64,000 bases of DNA, from NCBI RefSeq assembly GCF_949987515.2, contig NC_082687.1, positions 22,428,148 to 22,492,147 of the forward strand, written 5' to 3'. The notes beneath the pieces are model-generated. The model worked only from the letters and a program-made list of their open reading frames with translations, made no database searches and was not told where the DNA came from. Below, piece after piece: positions 11,213 through 22,640 of this stretch (its first letter is position 1; each line of letters opens with the position of its first letter). A program made the position numbers and the translations under genes. This stretch comes from Delphinus delphis. Taxonomy: Eukaryota; Chordata; Mammalia; Artiodactyla; Delphinidae.

Positions 11213-11371
11213 CCTCTCTCCCTCCCTCTTTTTCTTCCTTCCTTTCCCCTTTTCCCCCTCCTTCCCTTCCTTCCTTCTGCCCTTCCTTTCTTCCTCTCTC
11301 CTTCCCTCCCTCCCTTTTTTCCCTTCCTTCCCTTTCTCCTTTTGTCTGTCCTTCCTTCTATCCTTCCTTCT
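11213..11371. repeat. Polypyrimidine tract, (CTTC)n-like, about 159 bp
   Basis: The plus strand is almost pure C/T. One uninterrupted run covers 11213-11278, then a single G at 11279, then a second run covers 11280-11343; a few G and A interrupt the end. Imperfect CCTT and CCCT units dominate. Such tracts can form triplex (H-DNA) and are length-unstable. The repetitive frames on both strands are not genes. Confidence 0.95.
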
Positions 11372-11780
11372 GTAGTGATTAAAGACCACTAAGATGTCCT
11401 ACTGCTGCTTGACGCTGTTGGCAAATCACTGAGATCTTCAAACAGTTCCAACCTAATGGTCCAAAATTCCATTCGTCACTAAAACCAAAATAAAACTTTA
11501 GGGCTTCTAGTCCAAATCCCCTATCTTTGAAGGTCTAGACATAAATCTCATTGATGGTATTATTTACTATGTTCTAGTTCTAAGTATTGAGAAGCAGTTT
11601 ATTTTCATGTCAGTAGTCATATAATCAGTGCTCTCTAATGAAATAGAAAAATTTTATTCTTTCCTTCAATCTTCATGATTCAAAATAACGAACTCCAAAC
11701 AATTGGACCTCAGGAACACATTTAGTCAGAAAGAAAGTGCAATTCTAAATTGGAGTATGGAAAATGTAGGCAGAAATTGA

Positions 11781-11840
11781 AAAGATTATTTAACGATCGT
11801 AAATATTATTTAACTATTACAAATATTATTTAACTATCAC
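11781..11840. repeat. 20-bp tandem repeat, three copies
   Basis: Three 20-bp units at 11781, 11801 and 11821 share the core 'attatttaac'. The last two differ by one base, while the first is more diverged. Confidence 0.88.
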
Positions 11841-13504
11841 AAATCTTTAGGAACTGACTTATAGCAGATAGTTTTATTTTTCCTGAAGGCATATACTCCT
11901 TATTCTACGCACTCATCAACTACCTGTGTTTTCTAGGTCATCCATGCCCGTCCCTGATGGTAATACCAAAATTGTTCAGTTCCGTTTATGAGAATTCAAT
12001 GGATGGCAGCACAAGTTCAAGCTATAAACCATGGAAAGAAGAGAACAGAAGATGATGCAGAAAATGGGCTTTCATGGCATGGCTCTGATGCATATTGTGA
12101 CCCAACAAATAGTTTTCTTTCATGCATTTGAGGTTTACATTCCAATTACCAAAAGGCTGGTCTTTCTCCATTTCAGGTGGGTAAATGCCGAGGCCCCCTC
12201 TTGAAATAGGATATATAAACCATCAGTTTCTTGTGAATGACTTTAAGGGAGTGAAATGAATGTTTTACAGCCTTCTTGGGCAGGTTAACCATCAAGTGAA
12301 TAAATTGATTGACTGAACAGTTATTGGACTTTGACAAAGTGCTCGGTCCATCTGCTTGATGGTCAGACATGTGTGCTCTGGAATGAAGAGTATAATGATT
12401 TATATCTAAATTAATGTTATGATAAGATATTTTCATTGTTTACAGTATAAATTAATCACAAATAAATCCTTAATGATGACACGTGCATCTCTGTTAGCAT
12501 AAGAAGTTTAAAAATTGCCAAAGCATCTTCTCTCAGAGATTTTTGTTTTTCAAGGTACAGAAAATTCCAATAAATTATGAATCCCAAAGAAAGAAAAGTA
12601 TTCATAATTCTTGATTTTCATTCACATTTGGTCCCATGTGTGTCAGTCATATTTTTCTGGAAAGGAGATTGAAATAAAGAGGGACAATATGCTAATCAGT
12701 AGTTCCAAGATAGTTTTTGTGTGTTTGAATTCCTACAAAGCTGTAAATGTTTCATTTGCCTAAAAAATATGCTATGTTAAAATTTTTTTAACTTCTAAAT
12801 GTAGATGGCCCAATCATTGTTGAAAGCTTCAAAGGACTTGTATAATACTCTAACATTATCAATGTAAATTATGCAGATATTACTATGTGTAGGAAAGGCA
12901 GTGTTTTCTATTTAAAAAGGTATGTCTCATTCAAATGTGTATTTTAAGGTCATGCTCTAATATTGCTGAGATCTTTTAAATTCGTAAGTTCTTAAGAAAT
13001 TAGTCTAGGTCAAAAGGGAGACTATGAAAGTTTCAAGGTACTAGCAATGTTCTCAAGGGAAGAACTAATGTGTAAAGCTAAGCGTGATATGATAAATCAG
13101 GGCAATAACTCTAAGTAGAAGATAGAAAAGAGACCTCAAGAACAATGCAAAAGACGGCTAGTCTGTAGGAAGGATAAAATAGGAAATTATGATAATGTAA
13201 CTGGAAAAGTTATCTAGTTTGTTCACACTGTAGATATGTAGACATGTTACATGGTAAGGATCCTTTCCTGCTTCTTACTGTGGATAAGAAAAACAAGGGA
13301 AAGTATGAATGAAGACATGTATAGAATGAGGCATGTTCCTTTTCTATATTATATAAAAGGGTTAAACAGATATAATGGAAAGTCCCCAAGTTTTCCTTTG
13401 TCTCTTTTCTTTTTTCTTTCTTTTATCTCTTCCTTTCTTGTTTTTTGCTACCTCCATAAACTCCGCCTCATATTTTGCCCAACCAGAAAACTAAAAGGCT
13501 TGCA
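11841..13504. other. Non-coding, no recognised feature
   Basis: AT-rich. Frames such as 87 codons on the minus strand at 12173-12436 have no recognisable features. A pyrimidine-rich patch lies near 13394-13450. Confidence 0.55.
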
Positions 13505-13520
13505 AAAACAGTTCTGGGAG

Positions 13521-13722
13521 GGCTTCCCCGGTGGCGCAGCGGTTGAGAGTCCGCCTGCCGATGTGGGGGACACGGGTTCGTGCCCCGGTCTGGGAGGATG
13601 CCGCGGAGCAGCTGGACCCGTGAGCCATGGCCGCTGAGCCTGCGCATCCGGAGCCTGTGCTCCGCAACGGGAGAGGCCACAACAGTAAGAGGCCCGCGTA
13701 CCGAAAAAAAAAAACAAAAAAC
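13521..13722 (+). mobile_element. CHR-type SINE, copy 3
   Basis: Full-length in general layout but about 18 bp shorter in the body than the other copies: the segment after the B-box region, normally 'gatcccacatgccgcgg', is partly deleted. The tail is A-rich with C interruptions. The target-site duplication is at 13505-13520 and 13723-13738 (16 bp, one mismatch, ending 'ttctgggag'). Frames of 107 to 142 codons across it are shadows. Confidence 0.96.
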
Positions 13723-13738
13723 AAAACGGTTCTGGGAG

Positions 13739-15240
13739 AGTACCGCTATGACAGGTTTCAGGATGGAATTCCACGAACAGTCCTTAGCAGAAGCACACAA
13801 CTCAGAAAGCTTCCAACTGCAAGTTTCACAGCAGTTAAAAGACAAAACGGCCACAGAGACAAACCACAGGGACAGGTGTCCCAATCTTGTCCTCACCTTC
13901 TAAAACTCCAGCGTGCTTCCACTTGGGGAGTTACCCGTCTTCAGTTGTTCCTTGATCCTTATCGTCAAGCCTTTAATCTTGGTCTAAGTCACATTTTTTT
14001 TTCATAAAGTATAGTCTGTTTATGTCGCTGATAAATGGAAGTCAATGAAAAAATATAAAAACACTACTTGATAGGAATTCAATACCAGGACTGCTGTGAA
14101 GAATGGGAGAAATGTGTTACATACCTATGCCTTAAGAAGGTTTTAGTCACAAACTAAAAGATTTAAGGAGTGTGGTTTTCCTCAAGACTGGGGATATAAA
14201 TTGAATACATCAGCTCCCTAATTATGAATAAGCACACCCTAACAATCACATTTGGCCTAATGCAAATAGTATTAAGCAAAAGATTGTATTTATATAAAGG
14301 AAACCATCAGTGAGTGGAAATAACAGTATTCTCCTTTACTCAGGTATACATCCCTGGCGGGGAGGTAACCCAGCTAAAACAGTTCCTTTCAAAATCTGCC
14401 AGATAACTCTATTTAGAGGCAACAAACCTAGCAAGGGATAGAGACTGTTATCAAACTATATAAATATTTTTCTTCACTGTTGCTTGGTTAGACCACCATT
14501 TAGATCACTTCATTACAAAATCCTTTAAAGTTTTTAAAAAATACATATGATTCTTTAGACTCAAGGCAGCATAATATTGGCATATTTATACCCTTGTGAC
14601 CCTCATTCCAGGGCTTCATGAAGCTCACGAGTTTCTAAAGAGCTTGGAAACCTCTAGGGTAAATATTGTGTTAGAAATAAATTCTTACTTCTCATAAAAA
14701 CATGTGTCTGTATACTTTAGGCACGTAGGTCTATTTCTAACCAGTTTAACTCATATTATCTAGAGAAATCAAAAGGAAGATTCCATGATACACTGAGATA
14801 TACATACTTAGGAATTCATTTGGAAAGTAATTATGAGAATAAGGTTTGTCTATGCATTCTCTTGTAAGTCAGCATTGATTAAGCAATTCCACATGGCTAC
14901 TTATAATTAAGGGTTCCAGTTTGGCTGTATCCTAAGAGGCCCTGGAGAGTAAGTAGGAAATGAAAGAACATTCAAATGAAATATATTTTATTAAGGTATG
15001 GATTTTTTTTCCATTTGTAGGTTTACACTTCATTTGTTTTAGAAAATTAAAGTTTTAACCTAATTTAAGTGAGATAGCGAACTACAGTGAACTAATAAAG
15101 ATAGATTTCTGATTCACCTCTAATTTTGGAAAAGTATTGGTGGCATTGATTCTATATCAAACTACACCAGGACATTATGAATGAAGAACTGTTTCTCTCC
15201 TTATTTTACTGTGGTAATTTTGGTCTTGGCTGACATTACG
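13739..15240. other. Non-coding, no recognised feature
   Basis: AT-rich with no credible frame outside the SINE edge. No repeat family was recognised. Confidence 0.55.
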
Positions 15241-15244
15241 GCAG

Positions 15245-15450
15245 CCTCCAAAGCTGTAAGAGGGAGGGAACACATACTGAGGGGCTGTTTTGTGCCACGT
15301 ACAATTTAAGGGATGTTTTTCTATAATCCTTAAACAGCATTAAGAAGTAGGCATTATAATCTTGAAAACACGATGCTCAGAAAGGCTAAATAACTCATCC
15401 CAGGGAAGAAAACTTACAGATATAAAAATCAACACTGTAAACTAAGCCTT
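15245..15450 (+). mobile_element. MIR SINE
   Basis: Diverged MIR pattern: 'ttttgtgccacgtacaattt', a 'cattaagaagtaggcattat' segment and the core-like 'gatgctcagaaaggctaaat'. This order matches the MIR consensus. It is old and inactive. Confidence 0.75.
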
Positions 15451-15849
15451 TTTTATTTAGGCACTAGTTTGACAATGACAAGATTAAGTCTCTTGAAATG
15501 TGTATTCTGGATTTCCTTTTGTTTTAGCTCTCATTTATTTGATGCATATATGCATAATTGTAATTATGGTAATATGTGCAGTTATAATTATACCACATAG
15601 TTATAGTAGTATACATATTAAACTTATAAATTCCCCTAAATGGTAGAAAATTATTTCTCATGTCAAATCCACAATGGGTAGTCCTGATTGTCAGGTAGGT
15701 CTTCCAGTGATGATCCCATCAGTCTTCTTCCTTCCATCTTACTGCTCTACCATTCTCAGCACTTGCCTTCCGAGATTTCCCTGTTAGCTGCTTCAAGAAG
15801 GCAGGAGGGGAAGGAGAAGGAGAGGCGTTTTCTCTTTTATAAAGTTGGT

Positions 15850-15940
15850 CCACTTTTTATTAGCCATTTAAGTGTGCAATTCACTGGCATTGATTATATT
15901 CACAATGCTGTGAAATCCTCACCACTATTTCCAAATTTTT
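15850..15940 (-). mobile_element. Short L1 remnant
   Basis: The stretch 'taagtgtgcaattcactggc' followed by 'cattcacaatgctgtg'-like and 'cctcaccactatttccaa' sequence matches the antisense of the distal part of older L1 elements. Confidence 0.65.
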
Positions 15941-15984
15941 AAAAAAATATTTTTAAAGGGTTGTAAAAAAAACCCAAAAAGAAT

Positions 15985-16075
15985 ATGCAACTGACTATAC
16001 GTTGCTCTCTAAGGCTAAAATATCTACTACCCGGGGCTTTACATAAAAAGTTTGCTAACATTTGCTCTAGACTCA
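15985..16075 (+). mobile_element. hAT-Charlie-type DNA transposon remnant
   Basis: The phrase 'ctaaaatatctactacccgg', a 'ctttacataaaaagtttgct' segment and a terminal 'ttgctcta' resemble the 3' end of a common MER1-group element. Only one end is visible. Confidence 0.55.
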
Positions 16076-16125
16076 AGGAGCTGTCAAAAAAAGCGCCCTT
16101 GGGGCCAAAAGACTCCAAATATCAG

Positions 16126-16187
16126 ATCCACCTCTCAATAATCCACCTCTCAATAATTTAATATTATCAATTAAAATATTGATAATA
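16126..16187. repeat. 15-bp tandem duplication next to a hairpin
   Basis: The unit 'atccacctctcaata' occurs at 16126-16140 and 16141-16155. Directly after it lies a perfect 10-bp inverted repeat, tattatcaat at 16162-16171 and attgataata at 16178-16187, with a 6-nt loop. Confidence 0.88.
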
Positions 16188-16189
16188 GA

Positions 16190-16825
16190 TTGGTGAAGTG
16201 TTGGGAAAATTAGCATGCTCAGACACTATTGGTGATGCCGAATATTGCTATTTTAAAAGTGCATTTGCCAATACCTATTAGAATTCAAAATGTCTATATG
16301 GCGTAACAATTTCATTTCTGAAATTTTTTTCTCTATATAGTCACACCAAAGTATGCCAAGGTGATTATATAAACATTATTTGAACTATTGTATATAAAAG
16401 ACAAAACTAGAACCACCCAGATGTTCATTGTAAGAGAATGGTCAGATGTATCATTTTACGCCTGTTCAATAGTATTCTAAAGAAGCCATAAGAAAGAAGG
16501 AGGTAGACCTGGATGTCTTAATATGCAAGGAAATCAAAGCTTTAATATGAAAAAACAAGCAAGGAGCCAAGCAGAGATTAATTATAGTATGAAACAAAAA
16601 TTTGTATACATTTTTAACCTGTAGTATATGTATTTCGTAGATGAGTACATGAAAAATGTTAACTGTGGTCACCTTTGGGAGAAGAACTAGGAGTCTGAAG
16701 GAAGATTTTTACTTATTGTTTTATTGTTCTGTTTGGTTTTCTTTCATATATGTGTGTATATATACACATATATGTTTTATTTTAAATAATTAAAACATTT
16801 AAACAATTGTTTTAAAATTTAATTC
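16190..16825. other. Non-coding; TA/TG near-palindrome
   Basis: No gene is seen. A TA/TG-rich near-palindrome lies at about 16745-16774. The 68-codon minus frame at 16466-16672 has no recognisable features. Confidence 0.55.
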
Positions 16826-17142
16826 TTTTTTTTAAGATGTTGGGGGTAGGAGTTTATTAATTAATTTATTTATTTTTGCTGTGTTGAGTCTTCATTTCTG
16901 TGCTAGGGCTTTCTCTAGTTGTGGCAAGTGGGGGGCCACTCTTCATCACAGTGCGCGGGCCTCACTATCGCGGCCTCTCGTTGCGGAGCACAGGCTCCAG
17001 ACACGCAGGCTCAGCAGTTGTGGCTCACTGGCCTAGTTGTTGCTCCACGGCATGTGGGATCCTCCCAGACCAGGGCTCGAACCCGTGTCCCCTGCATGGG
17101 CAGGCAGATTCTCAACCACTGCACCACCAGGGTAGCCCCCAA
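16826..17142 (-). mobile_element. Older CHR-type SINE (long, CHR-1-like form)
   Basis: It reads on the minus strand with its head at the right ('ccaccagggtagcccc' near 17125-17141) and a T-rich tail at the left. Compared with the young copies it is more diverged and keeps an extra tail segment ('ttttgctgtgttgagtcttc'). A short duplication 'aattctt' at 16819-16825 and 17143-17149 may be the target site. The frames of 84 and 76 codons over it are shadows. Confidence 0.88.
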
Positions 17143-17149
17143 TTCTTAA

Positions 17150-18300
17150 ATTAATAGTTTAATAACATAATTTAAAAATAAAATTTAAAATACATTTATT
17201 TATGTAAAACAATTGATTTAAAACAATTAAAACCCTAATAAGATCATGATTAAGTGAGAATTTTTCTTTCACACCATCTTCCTGACCTTTCCCCACCTCC
17301 CCTCACTCTTTGAATTGCTCCTCCCTTTCTCCCTGACTGCTTTCCCTGCAGCAGCTCCCAGAAAGGAGGTCAGGCTCCCTGCTACACAGCTCAGTGGAGA
17401 TAAACCCAAGCAAGTGTCTCTCCATCCTTCAGGCTCTTTGTGCTCTTTGGGGACCGAAATACAAGAGCTCGGAGTCTGTAATAGTTCTTGAAATTCCCTT
17501 TTTCACTGCAAACCTGTGATCAGGTTTACAGTGAAATATTTACAGAAATCTCAGGTGAGCAAATGCTTAATGTTTTTCCTCAGGAAACACGAGTAGAGTT
17601 TTTAAATTGTTCAGCCAATGGAAAGTACACAATGTGCTTATTCAAAATTTTTATATTCTCCCCAATGACTAGGCTTTCAATCTGCTGTCTGTTAATTTTT
17701 ACTGGCTCCTAATTTGAATTTTATCTCAGTTTTTTAAGGTTATACTTTTACTTCTTTTAATCAAGAAAACTATACAAATGTTCCTAGGATGAGTTAGAAA
17801 TTAATTTTGTTTCTTCTAAGCATAATAAAAAAAGCACCAAACATCTTTCCAGAAACCTAAATGATGAAAAAAAAAAGAAATTAATTTTGTGATTTTTGAA
17901 GAATTATTTAGGTATTGTCTCCTTTTAGATTTTCTTTGTTTTTAATGTGAGGATTTTTCCCTCTAAAATCTACTTTTGCAAAACCAGGGTTTATCTCTTT
18001 TCTGTCTGAGTGAAATCATATGGTGACTATAATTTAATTCCGGTAAGCAAGAAAAAGATTACCATACACTCAAATCGGCAATCTGGTCCTGTCCTACAGC
18101 CCTCCCCCTAAATAACTCCCTTTTCAGCCTTATGCCTGTGGGTGTGGTATTCTGATTTTCACTGTTATCACTTACAGCATTGGGCTCCAGTGGTGCAAAA
18201 ACAGCTTCCCAAATGATTTCCAAACTCAATCCATCCTTCAGTAATTACATTTGTAGATAATGGAAAAGAAATCATTAACTGAGAAGACTTTTAAATCATA
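17150..18300. other. Non-coding, no recognised feature
   Basis: AT-rich DNA with a pyrimidine-rich patch near 17280-17345. No credible gene or assignable repeat. Confidence 0.55.
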
Positions 18301-18304
18301 ATTA

Positions 18305-18560
18305 ATTGCACATGCAAATGCACTGCTAAATTTGGATGCTCAATTAGATAGCTAATTGTATTGAAAATGAAAGTGTGCCCTTAAGTTGACAACCGTAGGC
18401 CCTGGCCCACCTGTGTGCATCCTCGCCCTTAAACAGGTCTCCTTCCTTGATACAATTGTCGGTATGGAAAGGGGAAAAAAAAGTACCACCTGCAGAAAGT
18501 GGAAGATGTAACCAATCATAGCTGTCACACAATTTGCATCTGTAATACAGACAGTCTATT
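18305..18560. promoter_or_regulatory. Candidate conserved regulatory block
   Basis: Two POU octamer motifs face each other at the ends: atgcaaat at 18312-18319 and atttgcat at 18532-18539. Between them lie two inverted homeodomain-type sites (caattag at 18341-18347 and ctaattg at 18352-18358) and two CACCTG E-boxes (18408-18413 and 18487-18492). No repeat family covers it. A role as a developmental enhancer is inference from motif density only. Confidence 0.3.
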
Positions 18561-18779
18561 TTAAACCAGATCCTCTGAGATGAAGCATCATGGGGATTCC
18601 AGGAGTTTTAGGGCTCTCTAAAAGCATTTTACACATAAAGGAAATGTTGTGTTTATCCAATAGTTCATGCTTTGAAAAACAGGAGACATTTTCTCATGAG
18701 CCTTTAACTCCTATAACATTTAGTATCTTGAAGCTCTGAGATAAGAAACTAGTGGTTAAATTGGAACACTTAAATTATT

Positions 18780-18990
18780 ACTACTTTAATAGACATGCTG
18801 TCTTATACTTGTATAGCAATGACAATATGATATGTTACATATATTTGCTCATCCTATCATAACTGCATAAGTAGGAAATGTACAACTATCCACATGTCAT
18901 GCACAGGAAAATATGATTCAGAGAAGTGATGTGATTTTTTCCCCAGAAAGTCAATAACAAGAAAGAAACTGCTCTATCTTAAGACAGTCT
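18780..18990 (+). mobile_element. MIR SINE (diverged)
   Basis: The order of 'catcctatcataactgcata', 'agtaggaaatgtacaactat' and 'ggaaaatatgattcagagaa' matches the MIR middle and core. It is strongly diverged. Confidence 0.6.
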
Positions 18991-19139
18991 GATGGTCTTT
19001 CATGAAAATAGTAGTGAGTGCTAAAAATACACTTGGTGAATAAATGAGCCTAAAATCTCTAGCACTCTAAGATAAGTTTGAAACTTTTGAGATGACTTTG
19101 TAAATTAAATCATAGGCAACCTTAAGAGCAAAAGTAGTG

Positions 19140-19652
19140 TGTTAGGCAGAATAATGGCCCCCCCAAAGATACTCATGTGAAACCCCTGAACCTGTGAATA
19201 TGTCCGGTTATATTGAAAAGGGGAATTAAGGTTGCTAATCAACTGATCTTTAAACGGGACCTGAAATATGATAGGTCCTGGATTATATAATGGGCCCAAT
19301 GTAATCATATAAGTCCTTAAAAGTGGAAAACGGAGATGAAAGAGGAGAGTCAGAGACAGATACGACTATGACAGAAAGGCACAGGCAGATGAAATACTGG
19401 TGGCTTTGAAGATGGAGAAGGAAACTGTGAACCAGGGAATGTAGGTGACCTCTAGGAGAGAGAAGAGGCAAGGGCATCCATTCTCCCCTCAAGCCACCAG
19501 AAAGCAACGCAGTCCTGCTGACACCTTGATGTTAGCCCAGTGACATCTGTGCCAGACTCTGATCTCTGGAATTGTAAGATACAAATTTGTGTTGTTTTAA
19601 GCCAGTTACCTTGTGCTAATTCATTATGGCAACAAATAGAAAACAAATACAA
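19140..19652 (+). mobile_element. MaLR LTR, MLT1-like
   Basis: It begins 'tgttaggcagaataatggcc' and ends near 'gcaacaaatagaaaacaaat'. In between are the expected 'tgctgacaccttgatgttag', a 'ctggaattgtaagatacaaa' stretch and 'gttgttttaagcc'. This is the standard order of a mammalian ERVL-MaLR LTR. Open frames on the minus strand are chance. Confidence 0.8.
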
Positions 19653-20350
19653 ATTGTGTCTAAAATGTACACAGCTGAACTGCAAATGCTTGTAGAATAA
19701 ATGAAAGATGTCTCCTAAGTGTTGTGACTCTATCAGGGTGACATAACTACACCTGGCATTTGCCTCTCAACCCATCTCACTCTATTAGTTCTCAGAAAAC
19801 ATTCCTGACCTTTTTCTGAGCATTTACTCCCATTTACTGAAATCGCTGGTTAGAGGAGATTCACAAGCTCTTGGTTTGCAAAGACAATTGTTTCTACTTT
19901 TCATTTTATCCAAATAAGCCTTGTCAGACTTTGTCAGTGGAGGTCCACGGCATGTTGAAATAAACTGTTTTGATGGCTGACTCTCTCTCTTTTAAACATC
20001 AAATGTAGTATTTTGAATTGATTTCTCACTTATTCTTGAGAGACGCTAAACGTAATGTAACATAAAATTTGCTTGAGGATATGATAAGTGAGGTAAAAGA
20101 GGTGTGATTTGGTTTTAGTTAGATTGAATTGCACCTTGAAATTAATGGCTGTGTTCCAGCAATCACTGTTGGAGTAAAACTTGGACAAAAATAGAATTTC
20201 ATTGATTCTAAGACAGGTTTCCCTATTTCAACATATTAGAAACCAACATTCACCATAGACTCGATGGTATCTTACCATTATTCCCAGCCAGGTGGGTGTG
20301 CACAGCTTGGTCATAACTGTTCTTTTTTGTCATCACTTCCATTAACTTAC
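19653..20350. other. Non-coding, no recognised feature
   Basis: AT-rich, with no credible frame and no recognised repeat. Confidence 0.55.
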
Positions 20351-20363
20351 TGATGCGTACATT

Positions 20364-20579
20364 TTTTGTTTGTTTGTTTTGTTTTTTGCGGTACGCGGGC
20401 CTCTCACTGTTGTGGCCTCTCCCGTGGCGGAGCACAGGCTCTGGACGCGCAGGCTCAGCGGCCATGGCTCACAGGACCAGCCGTTCCGTGGCATGTGGGA
20501 TCTTCCCGGACCGGGGCATGAACCCGTGTCCCCTGCATCAGCAGGTGGACTCTCAACCACTGCACCACCAGAGAAGCCC
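20364..20579 (-). mobile_element. CHR-type SINE, copy 4
   Basis: Full-length copy on the minus strand: a T/G-rich tail at 20364-20387, then body and tRNA-like head ending 'ccaccagagaagccc' at 20579. The 13-bp target-site duplication 'tgatgcgtacatt' is perfect, at 20351-20363 and 20580-20592. The tail contains G interruptions (TTTG units). Confidence 0.97.
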
Positions 20580-20592
20580 TGATGCGTACATT

Positions 20593-21189
20593 GTATCCTA
20601 CTGCAGGTGAAGTATAATTGGTATTGATGGAAAGTTGGTATGTAAGCAGAAAGAGACAGAAACAGTACAGCAGGACATAAATTTTCTCTTAGTGACACAA
20701 ATATTCATTGCTGGTGGAATAACTAAATTATAGATTTTATTTTGCAGAGCAACAACCAAGGATTTAAAAAATAAAATACTGACAAATAATGAAGCTGTAT
20801 TATATTTTCCTAATGAGATATGTGCAGAAGGATTGTCTATTAGATTCTAAGCAATGTAACTGAAGTTGGAAGAAATTGACAAGTCCCTCAGAAGAGATGA
20901 AAGAAATTTCAAGGCAATGAGAGTCTAGCATGACTAATTCATGAATTGTGCAGGACATTCATTGAAGCATTTTTTCATTATTTTATCAGCAGCATTCTTT
21001 TTTCCTAGTAGTACAATCACTGATATTTCAAATTAGGTATAAAATAACAAGTACAGAAATGAAGGCACAAGATGGGTGATTTATTTTATATTTTGCTCTT
21101 GCAGCATGATACGGAGGCAATTTAGAATAATAGAATATGGAAAAGAAAAAATGTAATTTTTCTGAACCTTTATTTTGATCTATAAAACG
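20593..21189. other. Non-coding, no recognised feature
   Basis: AT-rich sequence without a credible gene. Confidence 0.55.
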
Positions 21190-21196
21190 AGATAGT

Positions 21197-21421
21197 GGGC
21201 TCCCCTGGTGGCGCAGTGGTTAAGAATCTGCCTGCCAATGCAGGGGATGCGGGTTCGTGCCCCGGTCCGGGAAGATCCCACTTGCCGCGGAGCGGCCGGG
21301 CCCGTGAGCCATGGCCGCTGAGCCTGCGCGTCCGGAGCCTGTGCTTCGCAACGGGAGAGGCCACAACAGTGAGAGGCCCGCATACTGGAAAAAAACCAAA
21401 AAAAACAAACAAAAAAAACAC
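21197..21421 (+). mobile_element. CHR-type SINE, copy 5
   Basis: Full-length, with the head 'gggctcccctggtggcgcag' and an A/C-rich tail (AAAC units). A 7-bp duplication 'agatagt' is at 21190-21196 and 21422-21428. Frames of 62-87 codons over it are shadows. Confidence 0.95.
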
Positions 21422-21539
21422 AGATAGTAACATTCACTGAGAACTGTGATGCAAGGATTAAATTAGTTTTTCATCTGCTTCTCTTTCCCTATAGCCAAAG
21501 GGAATGTTTATAGGTCAATTGTGGGAGAACTTCCAAGGA

Positions 21540-22260
21540 TTTAGAGTCAAAAGAGAGGAATTCAATTTCTGGCTCTGCCTCTCACAGAGTGATCTTACAC
21601 TTATAAGCTAAATTCTCACTTCCTGTGGTAGTCAGCCTCCAAGATGACCCTCAGTGAGCCCTTGTGTAATCCCCTCCCTCACTGAACCAGGTTTCGTCTG
21701 TGTGACCAATGGTGTATGGCAGTAATGATGTTAGGTCACTTTCAAGATTAGGTTATAAAGACGGTGGCTTCTGCCTTAGGCAGTGAGTGCTTTGGGAGAA
21801 ACCTTCTTCCTTGTTTTGAGGATAATCAGACAATTCTGTGGAGAAGCCTACATGGCAAGAAACTTTAGACTTCCAGACAATAGCCACCAGGGATCGGAGG
21901 GCTCCAGCCAATAGCTATTAGAGTGAGTCTTCTCCGAAGTAGAGCCTGGAATTCCAGTCAAAGCTGTACAGCACGGTGCAGCCTCGGGTGACTGAAACCT
22001 TGGGGAAGATCCTGCGTCAGAGTCATCCAGCTAAGCCGCTGTGGGATTCCTGACTCTCAGAAACAGTGAGATAATACTTGTTTGTTGTTTCAATACAATA
22101 AGTGTTGAGGTAATTTTTTATACAGTAATAAATAACTAGTACAGTCTTTTATCTAAAAAAAATGAGGATAATACCCACTTCTTAGAGCTTGGGGTAGATC
22201 AAAAGAGAGCATGTTGTAAACTATAAATTATCAATACAATGCTAATTACTGTGATTATTT
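21540..22260 (-). mobile_element. MIR SINE split by an LTR
   Basis: The left part (21540-21623) reads as an antisense MIR middle ('ttctggctctgcctctcaca', 'gtgatcttacac'). The right part (22144-22240) gives the antisense 3' half ('cttttatctaaaaaaaatga', 'ggataatacccac'). The intervening LTR interrupts it. Confidence 0.65.
21624..22143 (+). mobile_element. MaLR LTR, MLT1-like, inserted in a MIR
   Basis: It begins TG at 21624 and ends CA at 22143. Hallmarks in order: 'tcagcctccaagatgaccct', 'gtgtaatcccctccctcact', 'ggttataaagacggtggctt', 'ccagctaagccgctgtggga' and 'cagaaacagtgagataatac'. The terminal part 'aataaataactagtaca' fits MLT1 LTR ends. No internal viral sequence adjoins it. Confidence 0.82.
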
Positions 22261-22342
22261 CACATGTCCATTTATCACACTTTGGGTAACCTGGATGCTC
22301 TTAAGTTTCGCCCTAATTCTAAATAAGCCACTAAGAAGTATT

Positions 22343-22640
22343 GTGTTGGGGGTCCCAGACTACCCTCAGGTTCAGTGATTTGCTAGAAGGACTCAGAGAG
22401 CTCAGATGTTGTTATACTCATAGTTATAATTTATTATAGTGAAGGGATACAGATTAAAAAGAGCAAAGGTAGAAGGTGTGTAAAGCAGTCTAGCAGAGCC
22501 AGCATGAGTAAGCACAAGCAACAGAGCTCAAGGGTCACAGCCAAAGGAATAAAACCAATATGAAGTCAGGTTTGTTCTTCTCTGTTACAATTACCAGACC
22601 CCTCTTTCTTGGTCTGCTGACAAGCCCGTGTGCCTGATGT
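22343..22640 (-). mobile_element. ERVL-type LTR fragment, MER21-like
   Basis: The antisense reads as an LTR 3' part: a polyadenylation region ('cttcactataataaattata'), then 'gagtccttctagcaaatcac' and 'tgaacctgagggtagtctgg', ending '...ccaacac'. It shares this order with the plus-strand LTR at about 48690-49250. The left limit is clear; the right limit is not. The family name is tentative. Confidence 0.6.

Noticed and set aside
11153..11389. Low-complexity K/E/G/R-rich and P/S-rich frames on opposite strands
   Set aside because: Both are translations of the polypyrimidine tract.
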